From positions 1-32,141 of the forward strand of contig JAYMTA010000295.1 in NCBI GenBank assembly GCA_036897625.1: a stretch of DNA of 32,141 bases. Reading direction: 5' to 3'. Positions 1 through 8,674 of this stretch are shown here, in pieces (the stretch's first letter is position 1; each line of letters begins with the position of its first letter). Source of the stretch: Pelargonium cotyledonis (Eukaryota > Streptophyta > Magnoliopsida > Geraniales > Geraniaceae). The translations under genes were made by a program, and so were the position numbers. The notes beneath the pieces were generated by a model. It was given only the letters and a program-made list of their open reading frames with translations, ran no database searches and had not been told where the DNA came from.

Positions 1-108
1 TCACTAACCCTAGCAACCTCCTATCAAACCCTAGCCACTAAGTTGCCTAAACCCTAGCTACAAATGAGATGATAACATGTCAAGCTTCTTAGGGTAGATT
101 AGTTAATA
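1..108. other. Telo-box-rich flank upstream of the first mobile element
   Basis: The first 60 bases hold several copies of an AACCCTAGC-type motif (near 6-14, 28-36 and 48-58). It resembles the plant telo-box found in promoters and leaders of translation and growth genes. The copies are irregularly spaced, so this is not a telomeric array. It may be the leader of a gene lying outside the window. No coding frame is supported here. Confidence 0.35.
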
Positions 109-331
109 GGGTAAAATACTGATTATTACTATCAATTATTCACTTAAAACACATAGCCCCTATTAATTTAGATTCAAAACATTTAACCCTTATTATCTTG
201 TCATTTAACGATTATGTTAAATTTCGCTATTAGTGGGAGGTAAAAAGACCATTATACCCTTAATACACGTATTAAGGGGAGTAGCCAAACAAGCCCTTAA
301 ATATTTAAATAAAAAAAGAAAAAAACTAAAC

Positions 332-402
332 CATCTCTTTCTCACTAAACCCTCAACCCATCTCTTTCTCACTAAACCCTCAACCCATCTCTTTCTCACT
401 CA
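332..402. repeat. 27-bp tandem repeat inside the Mutator-like element
   Basis: A 27-base unit beginning CATCTCTTTCTCACTAAACC occurs at 332-358 and 359-385, with a partial third copy from 386. The unit length is a multiple of three, so the repeat gives an artificial open frame on both strands. It lies just inside the left inverted repeat. Confidence 0.9.
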
Positions 403-535
403 ACCTCACTGTAAACCCTAAACCCATCTCCTTCATTGACGACGGCAGACTGGAGCGGAGCCAGTAGTTCTCTCTCTCGGCAATGCGCGACGGCCACGAC
501 CATGGTGAGGCAGCACGACCACGGCCTCCGGTACT

Positions 536-660
536 CCTCTCTTTCTCATCCACGACTATCACAAGCTCGCATCTCTTTCTCATCCATGGTCTCTCTTTCT
601 CATCCATGGCCTCTCTCTCTCTCTCTCTCTCTTATCCATGGCCTCTCTCTCTCTCTCACC
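536..660. repeat. CT-rich low-complexity tract with CATCCATGG units
   Basis: Repeats of TCTCTTTCTCATCCATGG and long (CT)n runs fill this stretch. It is pyrimidine-rich on the plus strand, resembling a plant 5' leader. It is part of the interior of the long-TIR element, and no gene can be supported from it. Confidence 0.8.
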
Positions 661-1653
661 AGATCTGGGTTTATCACAAGATCTGGGTTGAGTTTTGTTT
701 TTCATTTTTTTAATTTCAAAATTGTTGAATGTGTATACTGATTTTAATAAATTGGTTGTGTTTGTTGATAAATTTTCATTGCATTTTTTGTATTTTTGTT
801 TCATTTTCGGAATATGATGAAAATTTTGTTCTAATTTATTGTTTAGAATCTGAAAATGATTGGGAGTAGGATTGGTATATGTAATTTCTAATTTTTAGAC
901 TTGTTGGAAAATGGTGCCGGAAAATGCAAATAAATGTTGGAAATTTTAAATTTTCCGACAAGAAAACTCAGATTCCGGCCAATAATTAAACTGCACATCT
1001 CGCCGGAAACTTCATAGGATGTTTATTGTTCATATTTGTTCTTTAAGGGTATTTTGGGCAGTTTTAAAAAAATAAAGTCACATGTCTAACATGTAACGAG
1101 AGAAAAGCATTTTCCATCCAAAAATTTAACGAATTCTGTTAAATGGTAAGTTAGTAGGAGTTATTTGTTTTGAATCTAAATTAATAGGGACTTTATGTGT
1201 TTTAAGTGAATAATTGATAGAAGTAATTTGTATTTTACCCTAATTAATACCATGTTATTCTCTTTTATATTGTATCTTGTAGTTTTCTTATTTTTATACT
1301 TTATTTCTATTCCCGTAGATCTCATTAGAATTTTTGTTTTGTCTTCTTTAATGAATTTTTTTATTGTATTTTATGAGTTGATGAGTCTTGTTTGGTGCTA
1401 CTACGTGTCGTGTCAGATATCTTTTCAAGAAAAACAATAATTAGTTTAACTGTCACATTATTGCAATCAAGATTTGAATTAGCTATATGATAATTGGTCA
1501 TTAGAGTGAACATTTGACAGAATGCTGATGCATGTTAGCACATTTGGTTTTATACTCATTGGTCATTTTTCTCGAAAGAAACTTTATTATTCTAAATAAC
1601 CAAACATCTAATTGTAACAACAAAACTATCTCGGACGGGCCTTGATGTCCAAT

Positions 1654-1869
1654 CTAACTTAATAGGTCAAACAAATTTTTCGAGAACCTAGTTAAAACAT
1701 CATCAACTCGGTTCGCAGACCCGTTTGAAAACACGAACTCAACACTATTAAATTGGGCAGCTAAACTATCTATCTCAAACACAATCAAACCAAAAACACT
1801 GATGTCAACCTCTCCTTCAGTCTGCAAAGCTTGAATCACACTTAATGAATCTGATTCTATAATCAGCTT
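1654..1869 (-). pseudogene. RNase H-like fragment of a non-LTR retroelement
   Basis: Read on the minus strand, this frame opens with LIIESDSLSVIQALQ, continues through VFEIDSLAAQFNSVEFVFS and a SANRVDDVLTRFS segment, and stops at 1654. The ESDS...L, ...I..L...F..V.F....AN..A/D..L..F pattern is that of the RNase H-type domain found at the C-terminus of many plant LINE polyproteins and related host-annotated relics. The Asp/Ser cluster and the Asn-Arg-Val segment match. A TGA lies immediately upstream in frame (1870-1872), and recognisable sequence upstream shifts frame, so this is a broken remnant. The reverse transcriptase domain is absent. Family assignment is by memory of the domain's look. 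Confidence 0.55.
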
Positions 1870-2640
1870 TCAGCATAGTAACCTCCATCAACCCCTGACA
1901 CGCTCTCCGACCACCATTTTTTTAATTTACCTTGAACTAACAACTTTCATTCATTTGAAAAATTTGGAATTACATGGCATAAAAAAGAAGTACCACTATT
2001 TGAAAATAACCAAATTGTAAACCTATAAGGAAAACAATCTAAGCAAAACATGGAAACTTCCATGATCTCCACCAAAAGATTTTGACCAAAGAGTAAACAT
2101 TCTGAAATACCGGGAGTTACCCGGTTCATCAAGCCGGGGGCACTAGGCGAACCCTCCCCCCAGCCTATCCTAACAATGTCGAACACTATTGGACTTTCCT
2201 CACTTGCTAACTGAATCAAACCATAAAACTCGAGACGACTTTCCAACCTGATTCTACCACGGAAGCTGAACACCACTACTAGGGGCACTAGGTGGCTTGT
2301 AACCCAGTTCACCAAGCACACCAACACCACTCTTCAAACCATACCCCATCGATCTCTACTTGCCCGTGACCTGATCCTATCACGGGAGCCACCAGGAACT
2401 CTCCCCGGATTGAATTCGTCCATAGCCACAGTCTCACCTTCCGCTACTTACGCCTTGATCACCACTTTCCGAACTCAAACCTCCACAAACAAAAGCTATC
2501 ATCGCCGCCTTAAATACCCTGAAGATATAACTCTCATACGAGAAACATACCACTTTGATACTAAAAACCCTAACCGCCGCTCCCTCTCCGACCATCATCT
2601 AATTGGTCATTAATCTTCGCAAAATTAATCTTTCTTAAAT
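1870..2640. other. Intergenic stretch, probably the decayed remainder of the retroelement
   Basis: A minus-strand frame runs 2330-1947 without a recognisable domain. On the same strand, an ATG near 2432 opens a short Arg/Gly/Ser-rich reading (DEFNPGRVPGGSRDRIRSR). This could be the start of an element's first ORF, fused by deletion to the RNase H end. The sequence is less AT-rich than its surroundings, which fits a former coding element. I cannot show intact ends, a poly-A tail or a target duplication. The eIF5A promoter begins to its right. Confidence 0.3.
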
Positions 2641-2900
2641 AAAAAAAAGTCTTATATTCATAGGAGAAAATATGAAAAGAATGATAAAGGCATCAAGAAG
2701 AATCAAGGGGTCAGGATAAGTGAGCTTACAACACAAAGCATGTAATCGGATGCACTGGAACATACACATTACAGTTACACGCCATTGCACAAATTTACAT
2801 TTTTGCCCACTGTCATCATCTTCCTCACCTCTCTCTCTTCCTCTGTTTTTTCTCAATCAAACGAAATCAAAAGCAGAACCAGAGATCGGCGAAGAAGAAA
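2641..2900 (+). promoter_or_regulatory. eIF5A promoter and pyrimidine-rich 5' leader
   Basis: This stretch lies between the retroelement relic and the eIF5A start codon. From about 2808 it is strongly pyrimidine-rich (TCATCATCTTCCTCACCTCT onward), then turns purine-rich (GCGAAGAAGAAA) right before the ATG. Such CT-rich leaders are common in plant translation-factor genes. The transcription start is not visible, and I found no convincing TATA box. Confidence 0.45.
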
Positions 2901-5768
2901 ATGTCGGACGACGAGCTCCATTTTGAGTCCGAAGCCGACGCCGGAGCCTCCAAGACATTCCCGCAGCAGGCTGGTACCATTCGCAAGAATGGTTACATCG
3001 TCATCAAAGCCCGTCCCTGCAAGGTCCTCTCTCTCTCCAATTCCTTCTCGATCCTTTAATTTCACGATTTGCTTCATTTTCTTTCACATCATTGATGCTA
3101 AATAGAGGATACGGAAGATAGAGATTGGCATCAGAACTTATACCTTTTGACAATGCTTTGATTGAAACCTATTTGTTCCGGTAATGTAATTACATTGTTC
3201 ATGCTTTGATTCATGGATTCATTACAATGTAATTACACATTTGGATTTCGTAGTTCTTATTCTTTGTTATGATCTTACCATGGAGCTTGCAGTTTCATAT
3301 TGGATGGTTAATACTATTATTCTTTTCATATATAATTATTTTATAGTAGAACTTTATATTGGCTTCTTGTGTTTCATTGGAAAACAAGCTTCCATCAGAA
3401 CATTATTTACCAGTAAAACAAATTGTTCCTGAAATTGGGTTGTCTTCAGAAAATGTTTTCTGCAATGGGTCAGAGATAATAGCTCCTGAAAATGTTGTCT
3501 GTGGACTAGTTTTCCTTAGGTGCATAAAACCCCATTAATTATAATGATTTTCCTAGAAACAAATGGAGCCAGTTTACTTCACGTGTTCCTGTAGCTGTTC
3601 CTGTGTCATCAACTAGTTTTATGTACACACATTCATTGATTTTCTTTCCGGAAATGTCATGTTAACTGTGAACTCAATTATACGTCCAACTCATTTGATA
3701 TCAGATGGTCTATTGATCATTAGTACTGACAGTGAGAATATCTGAACAATGTCAAGACAAGTGGAAGTATGGAGTGAGTGTATTTTGATTTATACTGAGT
3801 GCTGAATTTTGTTTAAGGTAAAAGTTTGTCAAAGAGAGCATGGCTGTTGGGGGTCTAGAAGGATGAATTTGTCTTGAGTGGGGTACTGGGGTGAAGTGGA
3901 GAAGGGTGTTGTTTTATCGTATAGAAATGAGGGACAACAAAAATGGCTGGCTTAGAGAAGAGAGAGATGAAAGAAGGTAGAGTAATCACTTGAAAAGGGA
4001 GTTGATAAATGGAGGAGAAAACACAAATTTTGGCTATATTACCAAGGCATTTTTTAGGGATTCCACAAATTTCGTAATCATCTACTTAGTCGGATTCTCT
4101 TCTTAAAGCATTTTCTTTAGTTGAGATTACTTTTTTTAGAAGTATTATTGTTATAAAGAACAAATTCAGATTAGTTCGTTGTTTCATTTATAATGTCAAG
4201 TTTTCTCAATGAAAGGGACAAGGCAAAGTGATTAAAAGTTATAATTTTCCTTGGCTTTTGTTGTTTGTTATCAAGCAAGGAGAAAACAAAGAGAAGCAGA
4301 ACCGAATTCTAGTTGGCATTACCTTTAACACTCTTTCTTTAATTAGATAAAGTTAAGCTCCTAGTTGAGATAAGGATTCATGTGAGAATTCCATGATCTT
4401 AAATTATTCATTGCTTGGTAATAATATTTTCAGAAGCCAGTATCCATAATCAATGGATGCATGAAATGCTTTTGCATAATCGATTTCAACTTGATTACAC
4501 CAGCTCTGCTTGTTAATTTTTGTTGTGGGATTGTTAATATAGGTAATGGAAGTCTCTACTTCCAAAACAGGCAAGCATGGACATGCAAAATGTCACTTTG
4601 TGGGGATTGATATATTCAATGGCAAGAAACTTGAAGATATTGTTCCATCATCTCACAACTGTGATGTAAGTGACCATTTGTTTATTCATTTGGTGACCAA
4701 CAATTATGCTGCCTGCCACTAATACTGTAATTCTTTTTCTATTCTAGGTTCCCCATGTTAACCGTACTGATTATCAGCTGATTGACATATCTGAAGATGG
4801 TTTTGTGAGTGGTTCTCTCACACCATAGTTTGAATCTTCGTTCACAGTTCATTAAGCACATTAAATTCTGATCACATAATCTCAATTGTTAAAGAAATGT
4901 GGATCTTGTAATGTTTTTTGGTTGATTATCTTAAATGGCATCTCATTATAACATTTAAACTTGCATAGTTGCATAGAATCCTAAAAGACTAGTCTACCTC
5001 AGCTGCCTGGAATTTTCAGTATCTTTACCTGAGATCTTCATCTCTTTGGACATAAACTGGTGGGGGACGTCAAAGGGCTTGTTGTTCACATTTTCATTGA
5101 AATAGAGTTCATTAGACTCTGGGCTGGACATGTATCAATATTTGCCTTAGGCATATTTAGTTGATGATGGATGCCATCCAACTCCGATGTGTGTGTTCAC
5201 AGATTATAAACCTCAACCCTTACAGTCTGAGGCACCAAAACTCCCTGTCTTGATCCAGTTTAGATGTTGCTAATTTCTTGTATAAGGCACTAACCTATGG
5301 GGCATTGGGGGGCTGATATATATGTGTCTGTGTGGATATATACATATATGTATGCAGGTGAGCCTTCTAACAGAAAGCGGTACCACCAAGGACGACCTGA
5401 GGCTTCCAACTGATGAAGCTTTGCTCAGCCAGGTACACCCACCTCACAATGCATTTCTTTTTTGTTTGTTCTTTGCAGTCATTCCCCTTTTTCAGATTTG
5501 TGAGAATTGTGAGTTGAATACCTTAGTTGTGACTTGAAAGATATCCGTTGAGGATAAAGAAACTTAGGGTAGCCTTAGTGGCATTCTACATCTCTGATGC
5601 TTGGAGTTATCTTATAATCATACTAAACTGTATCTAAAAATGGTTTCCACTATTTCGGTGCAGATTAAAGACGGGTTTGCTGAGGGGAAGGACCTTGTTG
5701 TGACGGTCATGTCAGCTATGGGAGAAGAGCAGATTTGTTCCCTGAAGGACATTGGCCCCAAGAACTAA
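2901..5768 (+). CDS. eIF5A: Eukaryotic translation initiation factor 5A (eIF5A)
   Basis: Five coding exons: 2901-3023, 4543-4665, 4748-4804, 5358-5432 and 5664-5768. All junctions are phase 0 and all introns GT-AG, giving 160 aa, the usual plant length of about 159-160. The protein opens [20 protein letters not shown]. Exon 2 carries the hypusination loop [15 protein letters not shown], in which Lys52 is the residue expected to be converted to hypusine by deoxyhypusine synthase and hydroxylase. The N-terminal SH3-like half (about 20-85) is followed by the OB-fold half, including [13 protein letters not shown] and the ending [16 protein letters not shown]. The factor binds ribosomes in the cytosol and helps peptide-bond formation and termination at difficult sequences. 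The ATG at 2901 follows a purine-rich leader and matches the family N-terminus. The first intron (3024-4542) is long, and such leader-proximal introns often enhance expression. No key residue is missing. Confidence 0.97.
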
Positions 5769-6428
5769 ATTTGGCTCCGCTGGCTCTTCCATATGCCTTA
5801 GTGCCTCAAATCAAATCAAGTTCCCTACCGGAATTGGACAACCAAGTCTTTCTCCTTGGATTGAGGAATGGCTATGTTAGCTTAACTAACTTGTTCTACA
5901 ATAAGTTGGTGCCACAGTTGCATAACTCGAACTTGTTGTTGCTATGATTCCTCATAAAAAGCTCATGTCCCAAAGTCATGTTTGGGTTTGGCTCATTTGA
6001 CAATATATGAATTTTGCCAAATGTTTTTTTGAATGATGGGACTTGGTTTTGTGGTCTTTGCCTTTGGATGTGAATTGAAATTTGAAACACTTCTTTTTGC
6101 ATGTATTTTGTTTTGTAGGATCTATACCACAAACTATTTGCTGTTGTTGTCGGTAGGTTTCAAATTTGCACTTCTAAAGAGAGAACATTAAATTTTGATA
6201 AGCACCCACCTAAAAAGAAAAAAATGTCCTTCCTTTTGTGTAGTTCATTAATTTTTGTAGCTTTCGAATACACCTAAAAATGGTGATAGATGGATATGTT
6301 TCAATGATAGAGGGTAGGATTGCATGATCCATGACCTCATATAATGTTTTTGGTAATGAAAATAGTTTTGGAAGGAAAATCTCATTTTGATTTCATACTA
6401 GTTTTTATTCTAAGTTTTTTTCAGGTAA
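5769..6428 (+). other. eIF5A 3' untranslated region and downstream spacer
   Basis: The sequence after the eIF5A stop is gene-free. It is moderately T-rich, with TTGT-type tracts up to about 6120 that suit a plant 3' end. No canonical AATAAA is obvious, so the polyadenylation site is not placed. Nothing else is recognised before the foldback element. Confidence 0.4.
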
Positions 6429-6767
6429 AAGACCTAATTTAGTTCCCGAACTTTGGTGTTTTGACACAGTTTGGTTCATGAACTTTCAATTGACTCAAAA
6501 TGGTCATTGAACTTTCAAACATTGACCCAATTTGGTCTCTGAACTTGTGTTTTGATCCAATTTGGTCCTTGAACTTTCAATATAAACTCTAAGGAAAAAG
6601 ACCATTTTGGGTCAATATGTGAAAGTTCAAAGACCATTTCGGGTCAATCGAAAGTTTAAGAATCAAACTGGGGCGAAACACAAAAGTTCAGTGATCATTT
6701 TGGGTCAATCGAAAGTTCATAGATCAATTGGGTCAAAACACCAAAATTCAGTGAACAAATTAGATCT
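6429..6767. mobile_element. Foldback MITE built of tandem TTTGGTCCTTGAACTTTCAA-like units
   Basis: The left arm (about 6429-6590) has repeated units of the form (T)TTGGTC..TGAACTTTCAA with GACCCAA spacers. The right arm (about 6600-6767) carries the reverse complement (GAAAGTTCA...GACCATTT). Outer ends pair as AGACCTAATTTAGTTC against the reverse of GAACAAATTAGATCT. The whole stretch could fold into one long imperfect hairpin about 340 bases long, centred near 6596. There is no coding capacity. The class is inferred from structure. Target duplications were not resolved. Confidence 0.75.
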
Positions 6768-6790
6768 TGTATCTATATACTTCAAAAATT

Positions 6791-6946
6791 AAAGTGTGCA
6801 CTGCATTTCAACAATGTCATTGTTTCTTTTATTGAAGTTAATTTTGAATAGGAGGTGCACAAAAGATCAAAGTGTACACCACATTTCAACAATGTCATCG
6901 TTTCTTTTACTGAAGTTAATTTTTAATAGGAGGTGCACAAAAAAGG
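6791..6946. repeat. 78-bp tandem duplication
   Basis: A unit starting AAAGTGTGCACTGCATTTCA at 6791 is repeated from 6869 with few changes. Each copy contains CAACAATGTCAT(T/C)GTTTC and ends AATAGGAGGTGCACAAAA. Each copy is bounded by GTG(T/C)AC/GTGCAC motifs in near-inverted form. The duplication abuts the right end of the foldback element. Confidence 0.9.
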
Positions 6947-8440
6947 ATGTGGCTATATCCTGTAGGTGAGGGCGCAACAAGGGAATAAACAAGATGTTTG
7001 AACTGACATTCAACCTAAATATGTCAAATTAATTTGATTTTTCTCCATATCTAGTACGTATATGGTTAGCCGGTTAGAAATTGTTATTGTTTTATATATA
7101 TATATGTATGTATATATAAGCAACGAGACATCATATTCGAAGAAACAACATTTCTCACTTTCAAATGGAGTGTCACCCTAAACCTCACCTCAAACTGTCG
7201 ACAATGAGACTCGAACATGAGACCTCAGAAGAAATTCATAGTGTTTTAATCATTTGATTCAACATGTTTTGAAAGAAATTGTTCATTATTAAATGACAAC
7301 CCATCAAAGTATCCAAACTCATATATATATATATATAGAACAACTAATGTAAGTTTCTAGAAATATAATAACAAGAGAGGTTGAGTTTTCCATTCAGTTT
7401 TGATCTTGTCCAATTTTATTGGACTTAGCTTTTTGATGTGCATGTGCGTGCGCGTGGAGTTCGGATTTATTTTCCTCTCGATTTTTCTCTTCATTTACAA
7501 TCAATATATGTGACGAACATTTCTAAAAGTTGTGTTTTTAAAGAAATGAACACGTCAATGAATTTAAACATTTTATTTTTTATTTTATAATTCCACTCTA
7601 AAATTAGATAAAACTGGATGGAGGGATATGAGGAAGTCGATCATTGTTTTTAATTTTAGGAACTTAGCTAATTAAACAAATAATGTTTGTGTACTTAGGT
7701 TTTCCATTTTCAATTGAATGCTCTTTTAGATTCTTGTTGTATGTCTTAAAAAATGTCAAAAAAAAAAGTGTGGTTAGAATTTATAGGCTAAAAATAGTAT
7801 ATATAACTACTTTTTATTTTGTGCTATATAACTACCCGAAAACAAACTCGTTTGATTCATTTCTTTACCAGAACAATCAATCAAAATCAAGTAAAAAACG
7901 ACACTAATGATATGGATGGAGTTGCGTCGAGTCACAAGGGATTTGATTTCCGAGAAAATCATCAAAACAAGTTTCAAATGTATGTGTACCGTATTCATGC
8001 ATGCATGCAAACCTCTTTAATCTTGTATAATTTGACTGTGAATTACATACAACTTATATACATGCGATTGTTTTCCAGTTTTTCTTTTCCTTTATACATA
8101 TTTGTTCATCCAATAACAGTGAAAAATTTATTGATAAACATTCTCTGGCACAAAAATATTATATTTGCAAAAGTTTAATTATATTTTTATCTATGTTTAG
8201 ATCGGTATTTTATATCATTTTGTTCTATACATTACATATATATAAGAAAATCATAGAGTTTGATTTTGTACATTCTTTAAGGTATTTTCTCTGAAATCGT
8301 GGATTTTATGACATAATTAATAAGTTATTTTAGTGTAAATTGTTTACTATGATATCTTATATTACACATAAAAAAATAAAAAAAGATATGGAAGTAATTA
8401 AATTAATAGTATTTGTTTTAACGGTATAAAATTGAAAGTG
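6947..8440. other. AT-rich intergenic region with microsatellites
   Basis: No gene is supported in this stretch between eIF5A and chorismate mutase. It has TA microsatellites at about 7093-7118 and 7321-7337, and a CATGCATGCATGCA run at 7996-8009 that contains RY-type motifs. Short open frames at 7683-8178 lack codon-like composition or any recognisable motif and are treated as chance. Confidence 0.6.
7195..7260 (-). repeat. Possible SINE relic (tRNA-like A and B boxes)
   Basis: On the minus strand, ATCAAATGATTAAAACACTA (about 7258-7239) resembles a degenerate A box. It is followed about 25 bases later by ATGTTCGAGTC (7218-7208), close to the polymerase III B-box consensus GGTTCGANTCC. The order and rough spacing suit the head of a tRNA-derived SINE. 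No full cloverleaf, tail or target duplication could be confirmed, so this is tentative. Confidence 0.3.
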
Positions 8441-8674
8441 GTGGGTCGGTTTCACATTTCAAATCACGTGTAGGGACGGGTTTGGCTTAACGAGCAAGCA
8501 TGAGCCCGGCCGGAATGAGAATCACAAGTAGACGAGCATTGCAATACACATGAGCCGCCGGTGGTCCCCACTCATGCGTATTATAACGGTAACGTAGGCG
8601 TGTCCGAATCAGCCTAGCTATATGCGCACTACGCACCCTTTGTCTTGTTTGTTGTACCCAAGTTCAGAACCAAC
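8441..8674 (+). promoter_or_regulatory. Chorismate mutase promoter with a G-box
   Basis: The stretch contains CACGTG at 8465-8470, the core G-box bound by plant bZIP and bHLH factors, and a GC-richer segment than its surroundings. A weak TATA-like CTATAT lies at 8618-8623. Transcription would then start near 8650, shortly before the first in-frame ATG at 8675. An in-frame TAG at 8615-8617 closes the frame upstream. Confidence 0.4.

Larger units (their letters stand above)
109..1240. mobile_element. Non-autonomous Mutator-like element with long terminal inverted repeats
   Basis: The left end (109 to about 225) reads GGGTAAAATACTGATTATTA onward. Its reverse complement recurs at about 1123-1240, ending in TATTTTACCC. 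The arms stay similar for roughly 115 bases, sharing stretches such as ATCAATTATTCACTTAAAAC and CTATTAATTTAGATTCAAAA. The flanks just outside, 100-108 (TAGTTAATA) and 1241-1249 (TAATTAATA), match at 8 of 9 bases. That is the target duplication length of the Mutator superfamily. The interior has no transposase frame. It contains a 27-bp tandem repeat, CT-rich runs and a GC-richer stretch at about 430-530 that could be captured host sequence. The short open frames inside are low-complexity translations of the CT repeats. The class is inferred from TIR length and duplication length, not from a protein. Confidence 0.75.

Noticed and set aside
1..60. Interstitial telomere repeat suggested by several AAACCCTAG motifs
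   Set aside because: The motifs are separated by unrelated bases and are not a tandem array. Telo-box promoter motifs explain them better.
217..804. Overlapping open frames on both strands with repeated KPSTHLFLT- or RERERE-like peptides
   Set aside because: They translate a 27-bp repeat and (CT)n tracts inside a transposable element. There is no family match and the composition is low-complexity.
7208..7218. A tRNA gene suggested by the B-box-like motif
   Set aside because: No acceptor stem or cloverleaf could be formed. At most it is a SINE relic.
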